Below, piece by piece: positions 1 to 13,270 of a DNA stretch of 64,000 nt (position 1 is its first letter; each line of letters opens with the position of its first letter). The position numbers were made by a program, and so were the translations under genes. The notes below the pieces were generated by a model. That model had not been told where the DNA came from and ran no database searches. It saw only the letters and a list, made by a program, of their open reading frames with translations. The DNA is from Bombus terrestris (taxonomy: Eukaryota > Arthropoda > Insecta > Hymenoptera > Apidae): the NCBI RefSeq assembly GCF_910591885.1, contig NW_025963548.1, forward strand, positions 6,625,501 through 6,689,500, written 5' to 3'.

Positions 1-471
1 TATTACGTTGTTACGTATAACGTTTTATTGCATAACTATATGACGTATAACGATATACTATAACGTTATGAATTAATATCGTTATATTGCATCACTAAAT
101 GACGTATAACGTTATATTGTATTACTAAATGACGTATAACGTTATATTGCATCACTATAGGACGTATTACGTTATATACTATTACGTTATAACGTATAAC
201 GTTATACTGCATCACTATATGACGTATAACGATATATTGCATGACTATAGGACGTATAACGTTATATTGCATCACTACATGACGTATAACGTTATATTGC
301 ATCACTATAGGACGTATAACGTTATATTGCATCACTACATGACGTGTAACGTTATATTGCATCACTATAGGACGTATTACGTTCTATACTATTACGTTAT
401 AACGTATAACGTTATACTGCATCACTATATGACGTATAACGATATATTGCATTACTAAATGACGTATAACG

Positions 472-500
472 TTATAGGGTTCTCTTTATGACGTATAACG
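472..500 (+). repeat. 29-nt marker unit with TAGGGTTCTC
   Basis: This unit is a C unit (TATATAGCTTCTC) in which TATAGC is replaced by AGGG, leaving 29 nt instead of 30. The same variant lies near 2,848, 6,809, 15,032 and 18,962. It marks related copies of one local block and shifts the 30-bp phase by minus one at each occurrence. The TAGGGTT string looks telomere-like, but it occurs once per block and not in tandem. Confidence 0.85.
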
Positions 501-1040
501 TTATGAACTATTACGTTATAACGTATAACGTTATATTGCATCACTTTATGACGTATAACGTCATATTGCATGACTATAGGACGTATAACGTTGTATTGCA
601 TCACTATAGGACGTATTACGTTATATACTATTACGTTAGAACGTATAACGTTATATTGCATCACTACATGCCGTGTAACGTTATATTGCATCACTATAGG
701 ACGTATTACGTTGTATACTATTACGTTATAACGTATAACGTTATACTGCATCACTATATGACGTATAACGATATATTGCATTACTAAATGACGTATAACG
801 TTATATAGCTTCTCTTTATGACGTATAACGTTATGAACTATTACGTTATAACGTATAACGTTATATTGCATCACTATATGACGTATAACGTCATATTGCA
901 TGACTATAGGACGTATAACGTTATATTGCATCACTATAAGACGTGTAACGTTATATTGGATCACTATAGGACGTATTACGTTATGATATTTAACTTCAAA
1001 ACGTGTAACGTTATAATGCATCACTATATGACGTATAACG

Positions 1041-1071
1041 TTATATACAATTACGTTGTGGAGGAATAACG
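1041..1071 (+). repeat. 31-nt marker unit with GTGGAGGAATAACG
   Basis: This is a B-like unit (ATATACAATTACG) whose second half is replaced by a purine-rich GTGGAGGAATAACG, giving 31 nt. The same or a closely related unit is near 4,830 (GCGGAGG), 5,070 (GAGGAGG), 7,705, 10,018, 11,370, 11,611, 15,598, 19,528, 35,226, 39,965, 43,476, 61,800 and 63,155. It usually follows an A unit and precedes a unit with TATAGTGC or TATATTGC. It is absent from the inverted domain and from about 43,500 to 61,800, so it is a useful copy-tracking marker. Confidence 0.88.
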
Positions 1072-1341
1072 TTATAGTGCATCACTGTATGACGTATAAC
1101 GTTATATACTACTACGTTATAACGTATAACGTTAGCTTGCATCACTATATGTCGTATAACGTTATATTGCATCACTACTGATCGTATAACGTTATATACT
1201 TTTACGTTATAACGTATAACGTTGTATTGCATCACTATATGACGTATAACGTCATATTGCATGACTATAGGACGTATAACGTTATATTGCATCACTACAT
1301 GACGTATAACGTTTTATTGCATCACTATATGACGTATAACG

Positions 1342-1372
1342 TTATATACTATAACGTTATGAATTAATATCG
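1342..1372 (+). repeat. 31-nt closing unit with GAATTAATATCG
   Basis: This B-derived unit reads ATATACTATAACG and then GTTATGAATTAATATCG. It has 31 nt, one more than the standard period. It ends each closing block and is the commonest phase-shifting unit in the window. Forms seen include TATTATCG at 2,408, 3,908, 10,544 and 59,893, a 29-nt form with ACGATATACTATAACG near 65, 12,675, 13,424, 14,683, 17,354 and 18,613, and forms starting with a GCTATGAATTA variant from 32,480 onward. It does not occur in the inverted domain. Confidence 0.88.
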
Positions 1373-2513
1373 TTATATTGCATCACTATATGACGTAGAA
1401 CGTTGTATTGCATTACTAATTGACGTATAACGTTATATAGCTTCTCTTTATGACGTATAACGTTATGAACTATTACGTTATAACGTATAACATTATATTG
1501 CATCACTATATGACGTATAACGTCATATTGCATGACTATAGGACGTATTACGATATATACTATTACGTTATAACGTATAACGTTATACTGCATCATTATA
1601 TGACGTATAACGATATATTGCATTACTAAATGACGCTTAACGTTATATAGCTTCTCTTTATGACGTGTAGCGTTATGAACTATTACGTTATAACGTATAA
1701 CTTTATATTGCATCACTATATGACGTATAACGTCATGTTGCATGACTATAGTACGTATAACGTTATATTGCATCACTACATGACGTATAACGTTATATTG
1801 CATCACTATAGGACGTATTACGTTATATACTATCACGTTATAACATATAACGTTACATTGCATCACTATATGACGTATAACGATATATTGCATTACTAAA
1901 TGACGTATAACGTTATATAGCTTCTCTTTATGACGTGTAACGTTATGAACTATTACGTTATAACGTATAACGTTATATTGCATCACTATATGACGTATAA
2001 CGTCATATTGCATGACTATAGGACGTATAACTTTATATTGCATTGCTACATGACGTATAACGTTATATTGCATCACTATAGGACGTATTACGTTATATAC
2101 TATTACGTTATAACGTATAACGTTATGCTGCATCACTATAGCACCTATAACGTTATATCGCATTACTGAATGACGCATAACGTTATATAACTTCTCTTTA
2201 TGACGTGTAACGTTATGAACTATTACGTTATAACGTATAACGTTATATTGCATCACTATATGACGTATAACGTCATATTGCATGACTACAGGACGTATAA
2301 CGTTATATTGCATCACTATAGGATGTAATACGTTATGATATATTACGTTATTACGTATAACGTTTTATTGCATCACTATATGACGTGTAACGTTATATAC
2401 TATAACGTTATGAATTATTATCGTTATATTGCATCACTATATGAAGTATAACGCTATATTGCATTACTAAATGACGTATAACGTTATATAGCTTCCCTTT
2501 ATGACGTATAACG

Positions 2514-2633
2514 TTATGAACTATTACGTTATAACGTATAACGTTATGAACTATTACGTTATAACGTATAACGGTATGAACTGTTACGTTATAACGTATA
2601 ACGTTATGAACTGTTACGTTATAACGTATAACG
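2514..2633 (+). repeat. Four consecutive D units (local expansion)
   Basis: Four 30-bp D units with TATGAACTATTACG or TATGAACTGTTACG follow one another here, where the standard HOR has one. Runs of two or three D units are at about 4,014-4,103, 10,650-10,740, 13,170-13,260, 14,010-14,100, 17,940-18,030 and 28,200-28,290. The last member of a run usually carries GAACTGTTACG. This is the usual way that 270-bp HORs become 300 or 330 bp long. Confidence 0.9.
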
Positions 2634-2843
2634 TTATATTGCATCACTATATGACGTATAACGTCATATTGCATGACTATAGGACGTATAACGTTATATT
2701 GCATCACTACATGACGTGTAACGTTATATTGCATCACTATAGGACGTATTACGTTCTATACTATTACGTTATAACGTATAACGTTATACTGCATCACTAT
2801 ATGACGTATAACGATATATTGCATTACTAAATGACGTATAACG

Positions 2844-3682
2844 TTATAGGGTTCTCTTTATGACGTATAACGTTATGAACTATTACGTTATAACGTATAA
2901 CGTTATATTGCATCACTATATGACGTATAACGTCATATTGCATGACTATAGGACGTATAACGTTATATTGCATCACTACATGACGTATAACGCTATATTG
3001 CATCACTATAGGACGTATTACGTTATATACTATTACGTTATAACGTATAACGTTATACTGCATCACTATAGCACGTATAATGTTATATCGCATTACTGAA
3101 TGACGTATAACGTTATATAGCTTCTCTTTATGACGTATAACGTTATGAACTATTACGCTATAACGCATAACGTTATATTGCATCACTATATGACGTATAA
3201 CGTCATGTTGCATGACTATAGGACGTATAACGTTATATTGCATCACTACATGACGTATAACGTTATATTGCATCACTATAGGACGTATTACGTTATATAC
3301 TATTACGTTATAACGTATAACGTTATACTGCATCACTATATGACGTATAACGATATATTGCATTACTAAATGACGTATAACGTTATATAGCTTCTCTTTA
3401 TGACGTATAACGTTATGAACTATTACGTTATAACGTATAACGTTATATTGCATCACTATATGACGTATAACGTCATATTGCATGACTATAGGACGTATAA
3501 CGTGATATTGCATCACTACATGACGTATAACGTTATATTGCATCACTACATGACGTATAACGTTATATTGCATCACTATAGGACGTATTACGTTATATAC
3601 TATTACGTTATAACGTATAACGTTATGCTGCATCACTATAGCACCTATAACGTTATATCGCATTACTGAATGACGCATAACG
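2844..3682 (+). repeat. Three consecutive HOR copies (269, 270 and 300 bp)
   Basis: Three HOR copies run head to tail, starting at the C units at 2,844 (the 29-nt TAGGGTTCTC form), 3,113 and 3,383. The first two have nine units. The third has an extra A unit with ACATGACG. Differences between adjacent copies are mostly single bases, for example GCACGTATAATG near 3,070 and ACGCTATAACGC near 3,157. The run ends in a closing block whose 31-nt unit is at about 3,890-3,920. Confidence 0.85.
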
Positions 3683-6600
3683 TTATATAGCTTCTCTTTA
3701 TGACGTGTAACGTTATGAACTATAACGTTATAACGTATAACGTTATATTGCATCACTATATGACGTATAACGTCATATTGCATGACTACAGGACGTATAA
3801 CGTTATATTGCATCACTATAGGATGTAATACGTTATGATATATTACGTTATTACGTATAATTTTTTATTGCATCACTATATGACGTGTAACGTTATATAC
3901 TATAACGTTATGAATTATTATCGTTATATTGCATCACTATATGAAGTATAACGCTATATTGCATTACTAAATGACGTATAACGTTATATAGCTTCTCTTT
4001 ATGACGTATAACGTTATGAACTATTACGTTATAACGTATAACGTTATGAACTATTACGTTATAACGTATAACGTTATGAACTGTTACGTTATAACGTATA
4101 ACGTTATATTGCATCACTATATGACGTATAACGTCATATTGCATGACTATAGGACGTATAACGTTGTATTGCATCACTATAGGACGTATTACGTTATATA
4201 CTATTACGTTATAACGTATAACGTTATATTGCATCACTATATGACGTATAACGTTATATTGCATCACTATATGACGTATAACGATATATTGCATTACTAA
4301 ATGACGTATAACGTTATATAGCTTCTCTTTATGACGTATAACGTTATGAACTATTACGTTATAACGTATAACGTTATATTGCATCACTATATGACGTATA
4401 ACGTCATATTGCATGACTATAGGACGTATAACGTTGTATTGCATCACTATAGGACGTATTACGTAATATACTATTACGTTAGAACGTATAACGTTATATT
4501 GCATCACTACATGACGTGTAACGTTATATTGCATCACTATAGGACGCATTACGTTGTATACTATTACGTTATAACGTATAACGTTATACTGCATCACTAT
4601 ATGACGTATAACGATATATTGCATTACTAAATGACGTATAACGTTATATAGCTTCTCTTTATGACGTATAACGTTATGAACTATTACGTTATAACGTATA
4701 ACGTTATATTGCATCACTATAAGACGTGTAACGTTATATTGGATCACTGTAGGACGTATTACGTTATGATATTTAACGTCATAACGTGTAACGTTATATT
4801 GCATCACTATATGACGTATAACGTTATATACAATTACGTTGCGGAGGAATAACGTTATAGTGCATCACTGTATGACGTATAACGTTATATACTACTACGT
4901 TATAACGTATAACGTTAGCTTGCATCACTATATGTCGTATAACGTTATATTGCATCACTACTGATCGTATAACGTTATATACTTTTACGTTATAACGTAT
5001 AACGTTGTATTGCATCACTATAGGACGTATAACGTTATATTGCATCCCTATATGACGTATAACGTTATATACAATTACGTTGAGGAGGAATAACGTCATA
5101 TTGCATGACTATAGGACGTATAACGTTATATTGCATCACTACATGACGTATAACGTTATATTGCATCACTATAGGACGTATTACGTTATATACTATTACG
5201 TTATAACGTATAACGTTATACTGCATCACTATATGACGTATAACGATATATTGCATTACTAAATGACGTATAACGTTATATAGCTTCTCTTTATGACGTG
5301 TAACGTTATGAACTATTACGTTATGACGTATAACGTTATATTGTATCACTATATGACGGATAACGATATATTGCATTACTAAATGACGTATAACGTTATA
5401 TAGCTTCTCTTTATGACGTGTAACGTTATGAACTATTACGGTATAACTTATAACATTATATTGCATCACTATATGACGTATAACGTCATATTGCATGGCT
5501 ATAGGACGTATAACGTTATATCGCATTACTGAATGACGTATAACGTTATATAGCTTCTCTTTATGACGTATAACGTTATGAACTATTACGCTATAACGCC
5601 TAACGTTATATTGCATCACTATATGACGTATAACGTCATATTGCATGACTATAGGACGTATAACGTTATATTGCATCACTACATGACGTATAACGTTATA
5701 TTGCATCACTATAGGACGTATTACGTTATATACTATTACGTTATAACGTATAACGTTATACTGCATCACTATATGACGTATAACGATATGTTGCATGACT
5801 ATAGGACGTATAACGTTATATTGCATCACTACATGACGTATAACGTTATATTGCATCACTATAGGACGTATTACGTTATATACTATTACGTTATAACGTA
5901 TAACGTTATGAACTGTTACGTTATAACGTATAACGTTATATTGCATCACTATATGACGTATAACGTCATATTGCATCACTATAGGACGTATTACGTTATA
6001 TACTATTACGTTATAACGTATAACGTTATGAACTGTTACGTTATAACGTATAACGTTATATTGTATTACTAAATGACGTATAACGTTATATTGCATCACT
6101 ATAGGACGTATTACGTTATATACTATTACGTTATAACGTATAACGTTATACTGCATCACTATATGACGTATAACGATATATTGCATGACTATAGGACGTA
6201 TAACGTTATATTGCATCACTACATGACGTATAACGTTATATTGCATCACTATAGGACGTATTACGTTATATACTATTACGTTATAACGTATAACGTTATA
6301 CTGCATCACTATATGACGTATAACGATATGTTGCATTACTAAATGACGTATAACGTTATATAGCTTCTCTTTATGACGTATAACGTTATGAACTATTACG
6401 TTATAACGTATAACGTTATATTGCATCACTATATGACGTATAACGTCATATTGCATGACTATAGGACGTATAACGTTATATTGCATCACTACATGACGTA
6501 TAACGTTATATTGCATCACTATAGGACGTATTACGTTATATACTATTACGTTATAACGTATAACGTTATGAACTGTTACGTTATAACGTATAACGTTATA

Positions 6601-6786
6601 TTGCATCACTATATGACGTATAACGTCATATTGCATGACTATAGGACGTATAACGTTATATTGCATCACTACATGACGTGTAACGTTATATTGCATCACT
6701 ATAGTGCGTATTACGTTCTATACTATTACGTTATAACGTATAACGTTATACTGCATCACTATATGACGTATAACGATATATTGCAT

Positions 6787-9700
6787 TACTAAATGACGTA
6801 TAACGTTATAGGGTTCTCTTTATGACGTATAACGTTATGAACTATTACGTTATAACGTATAACGTTATATTGCATCACTTTATGACGTATAACGTCATAT
6901 TGCATGACTATAGGACGTATAACGTTGTATTGCATCACTATAGGACGTATTACGTTATATACTATTACGTTAGAACGTATAACGTTATATTGCATCACTA
7001 CATGCCGTGTAACGTTATATTGCATCACTATAAGACGTATTACGTTGTATACTATTACGTTATAACGTATAACGTTATATTGCATCACTATATGACGTAT
7101 AACGTTATATTGCATCACTATATGACGTATAACGATATATTGCATTACTAAATGACGTATAACGTTATATAGCTTCTCTTTATGACGTATAACGTTATGA
7201 ACTATTACGTTATAACGTATAACGTTATGAACTGTTACGTTATAACGTATAACGTTATATTGCATCACTATATGACGTATAACGTCATATTGCATGACTA
7301 TAGGACGTATAACGTTGTATTGCATCACTATAGGACGTATTACGTTATATACTATTACGTTAGAACGTATAACGTTATATTGCATCACTATATGACGTAT
7401 AACGTTATATTGCATCACTATATGACGTATAACGATATATTGCATTACTAAATGACGTATAACGTTATATAGCTTCTCTTTATGACGTATAACGTTATGA
7501 ACTATTACGTTATAACGTATAACGTTATATTGCATCACTATATGACGTATAACGTCTTATTGCATGACTATAGGACGTATAACGTTATATTGCATCACTA
7601 TAAGACGTGTAACGTTATATTGGATCACTATAGGACGTATTACGTTATGATATTTAACTTCAAAACGTGTAACGTTATAATGCATCACTATATGACGTAT
7701 AACGTTATATACAATTACGTTGTGGAGGAATAACGTTATAGTGCATCACTGTATGACGTATAACGTTATATACTACTACGTTATAACGTATAACGTTAGC
7801 TTGCATCACTATATGTCGTATAACGTTATATTGCATCACTACTGATCGTATAACGTTATATACTTTTACGTTATAACGTATAACGTTGTATTGCATCACT
7901 ATATGACGTATAACGTCATATTGCATGACTATAGGACGTATAACGTTATATTGCATCACTACATGACGTATAACGTTTTATTGCATCACTATATGACGTA
8001 TAACGTTATATACTATAACGTTATGAATTAATATCGTTATATTGCATCACTATATGACGTAGAACGTTGTATTTCATTACTAATTGACGTATAACGTTAT
8101 ATAGCTTCTCTTTATGACGTATAACGTTATGAACTATTACGTTATAACGTATAACATTATATTGCATCACTATATGACGTATAACGTCATATTGCATGAC
8201 TATAGGACGTATTACGATATATACTATTACGTTATAACGTATAACGTTATACTGCATCATTATATGACGTATAACGATATATTGCATTACTAAATGACGC
8301 TTAACGTTATATAGCTTCTCTTTATGACGTGTAGCGTTATGAACTATTACGTTATAACGTATAACTTTATATTGCATCACTATATGACGTATAACGTCAT
8401 ATTGCATGACTACAGGACGCATAACGTTATATTGCATCACTACATGACGTATAACGTTATATTGCATCACTATAGGACGTATTACGTTATATACTATTAC
8501 GTTATAACGTATAACGTTATACTGCATCACTATATGACGTATAACGATATATTGCATTACTAAATGACGTATAACGTTATATAGCTTCTCTTTATGACGT
8601 ATAACGTTATGAACTATTACGTTATAACGCATAACGTTATATTGCATCACTACATGACGTATAACGTTATATTGCATCACTATAGGACGTATTACGTTAT
8701 ATACTATTACGTTATAACGTATAACGTTAGACTGCATCACTATATGACGTATAACGATATATTGCATTACTAAATGACGTATAACGTTATATAGCTTCTC
8801 TTTATGACGTATAACGTTATGAACTATTACGTTATAACGTATAACGTTATATTGCATCACTATATGACGTATAACGTCATATTGCATGACTATAGGACGT
8901 ATAACGTTATATTGCATCACTACATGACGTATAACGTTATATTGCATCACTATAGGACGTATTACGTTATATACTATTACGTTATAACGTATAACGTTAT
9001 CTTTCATCACTATAGGACGTATAACGTTATATTGCATCACTATATGACGTATAACGTTATATTGCATCACTATAGGACGTATTACGTTATATACTATCAC
9101 GTTATAACGTATAACGTTATATTGCATCACTCTATGACGGATAACGATATATTGCATTACTAAATGACGTATAACGTTATATATCTTCTCTTTATGACGT
9201 GTAACGTTATGAACTATTACGTTATAACGTATAACGTTATATTGCATCACTATATGACGTATAACGTCATATTGCATGACTACAGGACGTATAACGTTAT
9301 ATTGCATCACTATAGGATGTAATACGTTATGATATATTACGTTATTACGTATAACGTTTTATTGCATCACTATATGACGTATAACGTTATATACTATAAC
9401 GTTATGAATTAATATCGTTATATTGCATCGCTATATGACGTATAATGTTATACTGCATCACTATATGACGTAGAACGTTGTATTGCATTACTAATTGATG
9501 TATAACGTTATATAGCTTCTCTTTATGACGTATAACGTTATGAACTATTACGTTATAACTTATAACATTATATTGCATCACTACATGACGTAGAACGTCA
9601 TATTGCATGACTATAGGACGTATAACGTTATATTGCATCACTACATGACGTGTAACGTTATATTGCATCACTATAGGACGTATTACGTTGTATACTATTA

Positions 9701-12700
9701 CGTTATAACGTATAACGCTATACTGCATCACTATATGACGTATAACGATATATTGCATTACTAAATGACGTATAACGTTATATAGCTTCTCTTTATGACG
9801 TATAACGTTATGAACTATTACGTTATAACGTATAACGTTATATTGCATCACTATATGACGTATAACGTCATATTGCATGACTATAGGACGTATAACGTTA
9901 TATTGCATCACTATAAGACGTGTAACGTTATATTGGATCACTATAGGACGTATTACGTTATGATATTTAACTTCAAAACGTGTAACGTTATAATGCATCA
10001 CTATATGACGTATAACGTTATATACAATTACGTTGTGGAGGAATAACGTTATAGTGCATCACTGTATGACGTATAACGTTATATACTACTACGTTATAAC
10101 GTATAACGTTAGCTTGCATCACTATATGTCGTATAACGTTATATTGCATCACTTCTGATCGTATAACGTTATATTGCATCACTATAGGACGTATTACGTT
10201 ATATTGCATCACTATAGGACGTATTACGTTATATACTATCACGTTATAACGTATAACGTTATGCTGCATCACTATAGCACCTATAACGTTATATCGCATT
10301 ACTGAATGACGCATAACGTTATATAGCTTCTCTTTATGACGTGTAACGTTATGAACTATAACGTTATAACGTATAACGTTATATTGCATCACTATATGAC
10401 GTATAACGTCATATTGCATGACTACAGGACGTATAACGTTATATTGCATCACTATAGGATGTAATACGTTATGATATATTACGTTATTACGTATAACGTT
10501 TTATTGCATCACTATATGACGTGTAACGTTATATACTATAACGTTATGAATTATTATCGTTATATTGCATCACTATATGAAGTATAACGCTATATTGCAT
10601 TACTAAATGACGTATAACGTTATATAGCTTCTCTTTATGACGTATAACGTTATGAACTATTACGTTATAACGTATAACGTTATGAACTATTACGTTATAA
10701 CGTATAACGTTATGAACTGTTACGTTATAACGTATAACGTTATATTGCATCACTATATGACGTATAACGTCATATTGCATGACTATAGGACGTATAACGT
10801 TGTATTGCATCACTATAGGACGTATTACGTTATATACTATTACGTTAGAACGTATAACGTTATATTGCATCACTATATGACGTATAACGTTATATTGCAT
10901 CACTATATGACGTATAACGATATATTGCATTACTAAATGACGTATAACGTTATATAGCTTCTCTTTATGACGTATAACGTTATGAACTATTACGTTATAA
11001 CGTATAACGTTATATTGCATCACTATATGACGTATAACGTCATATTGCATGACTATAGGACGTATAACGTTGTATTGCATCACTATAGGACGTATTACGT
11101 AATATACTATTACGTTAGAACGTATAACATTATATTGCATCACTACATGACGTGTAACGTTATATTGCATCACTATAGGACGCATTACGTTGTATACTAT
11201 TACGTTATAACGTATAACGTTATACTGCATCACTATATGACGTATAACGATATATTGCATTACTAAATGACGTATAACGTTATATAGCTTCTCTTTATGA
11301 CGTATAACGTTATGAACTATTACGTTATAACGTATAACGTTATATTGCATCACTATATGACGTATAACGTTATATACAATTACGTTGCGGAGGAATAACG
11401 TTATAGTGCATCACTGTATGACGTATAACGTTATATACTACTACGTTATAACGTATAACGTTAGCTTGCATCACTATATGTCGTATAACGTTATATTGCA
11501 TCACTACTGATCGTATAACGTTATATACTTTTACGTTATAACGTATAACGTTGTATTGCATCACTATAGGACGTATAACGTTATATTGCATCACTATATG
11601 ACGTATAACGTTATATACAATTACGTTGAGGAGGAATAACGTCATATTGCATGACTATAGGACGTATAACGTTATATTGCATCACTACATGACGTATAAC
11701 GTTATATTGCATCACTATAGGACGTATTACGTTATATACTATTACGTTATAACGTATAACGTTATACTGCATCACTATATGACGTATAACGATATATTGC
11801 ATTACTAAATGACGTATAACGTTATATAGCTTCTCTTTTTGACGTGTAACGTTATGAACTATTACGTTATGACGTATAACGTTATATTGTATCACTATAT
11901 GACGTATAACTTCATATTGCATGACTATAGGACGTATTACGTTATATACTATCACGTTATAACGTATAACGTTATATTGCATCACTATATGACGGATAAC
12001 GATATATTGCATTACTAAATGACGTATAACGTTATATAGCTTCTCTTTATGACGTGTAACGTTATGAACTATTACGGTATAACTTATAACATTATATTGC
12101 ATCACTATATGACGTATAACGTCATATTGCATGACTATAGGACGTATAACGTTATATCGCATTACTGAATGACGTATAACGTTATATAGCTTCTCCTTAT
12201 GACGTATAACGTTATGAACTATTACGCTATAACGCCTAACGTTATATTGCATCACTATATGACGTATAACGTCATATTGCATGACTATAGGACGTATAAC
12301 GTTATATTGCATCACTACATGACGTATAACGTTATATTGCATCACTATAGGACGTATTACGTTATATACTATTACGTTAAAACGTGTAACGTTATACTGC
12401 ATCACTATATGACGTATAACGAAATATTGCATTACTAAATGACGTATAACGTTATATATCTTCTCCTTATGACGTGTAACGTTATGAAATATTACGTTAT
12501 AACGTATAACGTTATATTGCATCACTATATGACGTATAACGTCATATTGCATGACTACAGGACGTATAACGTTATATTGCATCACTATAGGATGTAATAC
12601 GTTATGATATATTACGTTGTTACGTATAACGTTTTATTGCATAACTATATGACGTATAACGATATACTATAACGTTATGAATTAATATCGTTATATTGCA

Positions 12701-13270
12701 TCACTAAATGACGTATAACGTTATATTGTATTACTAAATGACGTATAACGTTATATTGCATCACTATAGGACGTATTACGTTATATACTATTACGTTATA
12801 ACGTATAACGTTATACTGCATCACTATATGACGTATAACGATATATTGCATTACTAAATGACGTATAACGTTATATAGCTTCTCTTTATGACGTATAACG
12901 TTATGAACTATTACGTTATAACGTATAACGTTATATTGCATCACTATATGACGTATAACGTTATATTGCATGACTATAGGACGTATAACGTTATATTGCA
13001 TCACTACATGACGTATAACGTTATATTGCATCACTATAGGACGTATTACGTTATATACTATTACGTTATAACGTATAACGTTATACTGCATCACTATATG
13101 ACGTATAACGATATATTGCATTACTAAAGGACGTATAACGTTATATAGCTTCTCTTTATGACGTGTAACGTTATGAACTATTACGTTATAACGTATAACG
13201 TTATGAACTATTACGTTATAACGTATAACGTTATGAACTGTTACGTTATAACGTATAACGTTATATTGCA
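6787..13270 (+). repeat. Super-repeat of about 6.6 kb, copy B
   Basis: This is the second copy of the series that starts near 455, with the markers in the same order: TAGGGTTCTC near 6,809, GTGGAGG at 7,705, closing blocks near 8,021, 9,402 and 10,544, and GTGGAGG or GAGGAGG markers at 11,370 and 11,611. Compared with copy A it has an extra 330-bp HOR near 7,180-7,450, a longer HOR run at 8,021-9,310 and shorter runs elsewhere. The right limit is set by the start of the 3,930-bp duplication and is approximate. Confidence 0.7.
12871..13140 (+). repeat. Reference copy of the nine-unit 270-bp HOR
   Basis: Nine exact 30-bp units can be laid out here. They are C at 12,871, D at 12,901, A (TATATGACG) at 12,931, F-like (TGCATGACTATAGG) at 12,961, A (ACATGACG) at 12,991, A (ATAGGACGTATTACG) at 13,021, B at 13,051, A (ATACTGCATC) at 13,081 and E (GCATTACTAAAGG) at 13,111. 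The next C unit starts at 13,141. The same order recurs at 13,710-13,979 and, with small changes, dozens of times in forward domain I and from 46,000 to 60,700. The E unit carries a G at 13,129 where most copies have T. Confidence 0.95.

Larger units (their letters stand above)
455..6786 (+). repeat. Super-repeat of about 6.6 kb, copy A
   Basis: Anchors in this segment recur in the same order further right. The GTGGAGG marker at 1,041 recurs at 7,705, and the closing block near 1,357 recurs at 8,021 (both offset 6,664). Other pairs are 2,408 with 9,402 (6,994), 3,908 with 10,544 (6,636), 4,824 with 11,370 and 5,065 with 11,611 (both 6,546), and 5,563 with 12,199 (6,636). The changing offset shows whole-HOR gains and losses between the copies. 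The first 1.5 kb also recurs near 15,012 and 18,942. The limits are approximate because adjacent HORs are so alike. Confidence 0.72.

Noticed and set aside
472..500. Telomere-like TAGGGTT string
   Set aside because: It occurs once per block as part of a variant C unit and is never in tandem, so it is not telomeric repeat.
1041..1071. GGAGG as a bacterial ribosome binding site
   Set aside because: The GTGGAGGAATAACG unit is a repeated satellite variant with no gene downstream, only more satellite with a ten-residue period. Nothing else in the window looks bacterial.
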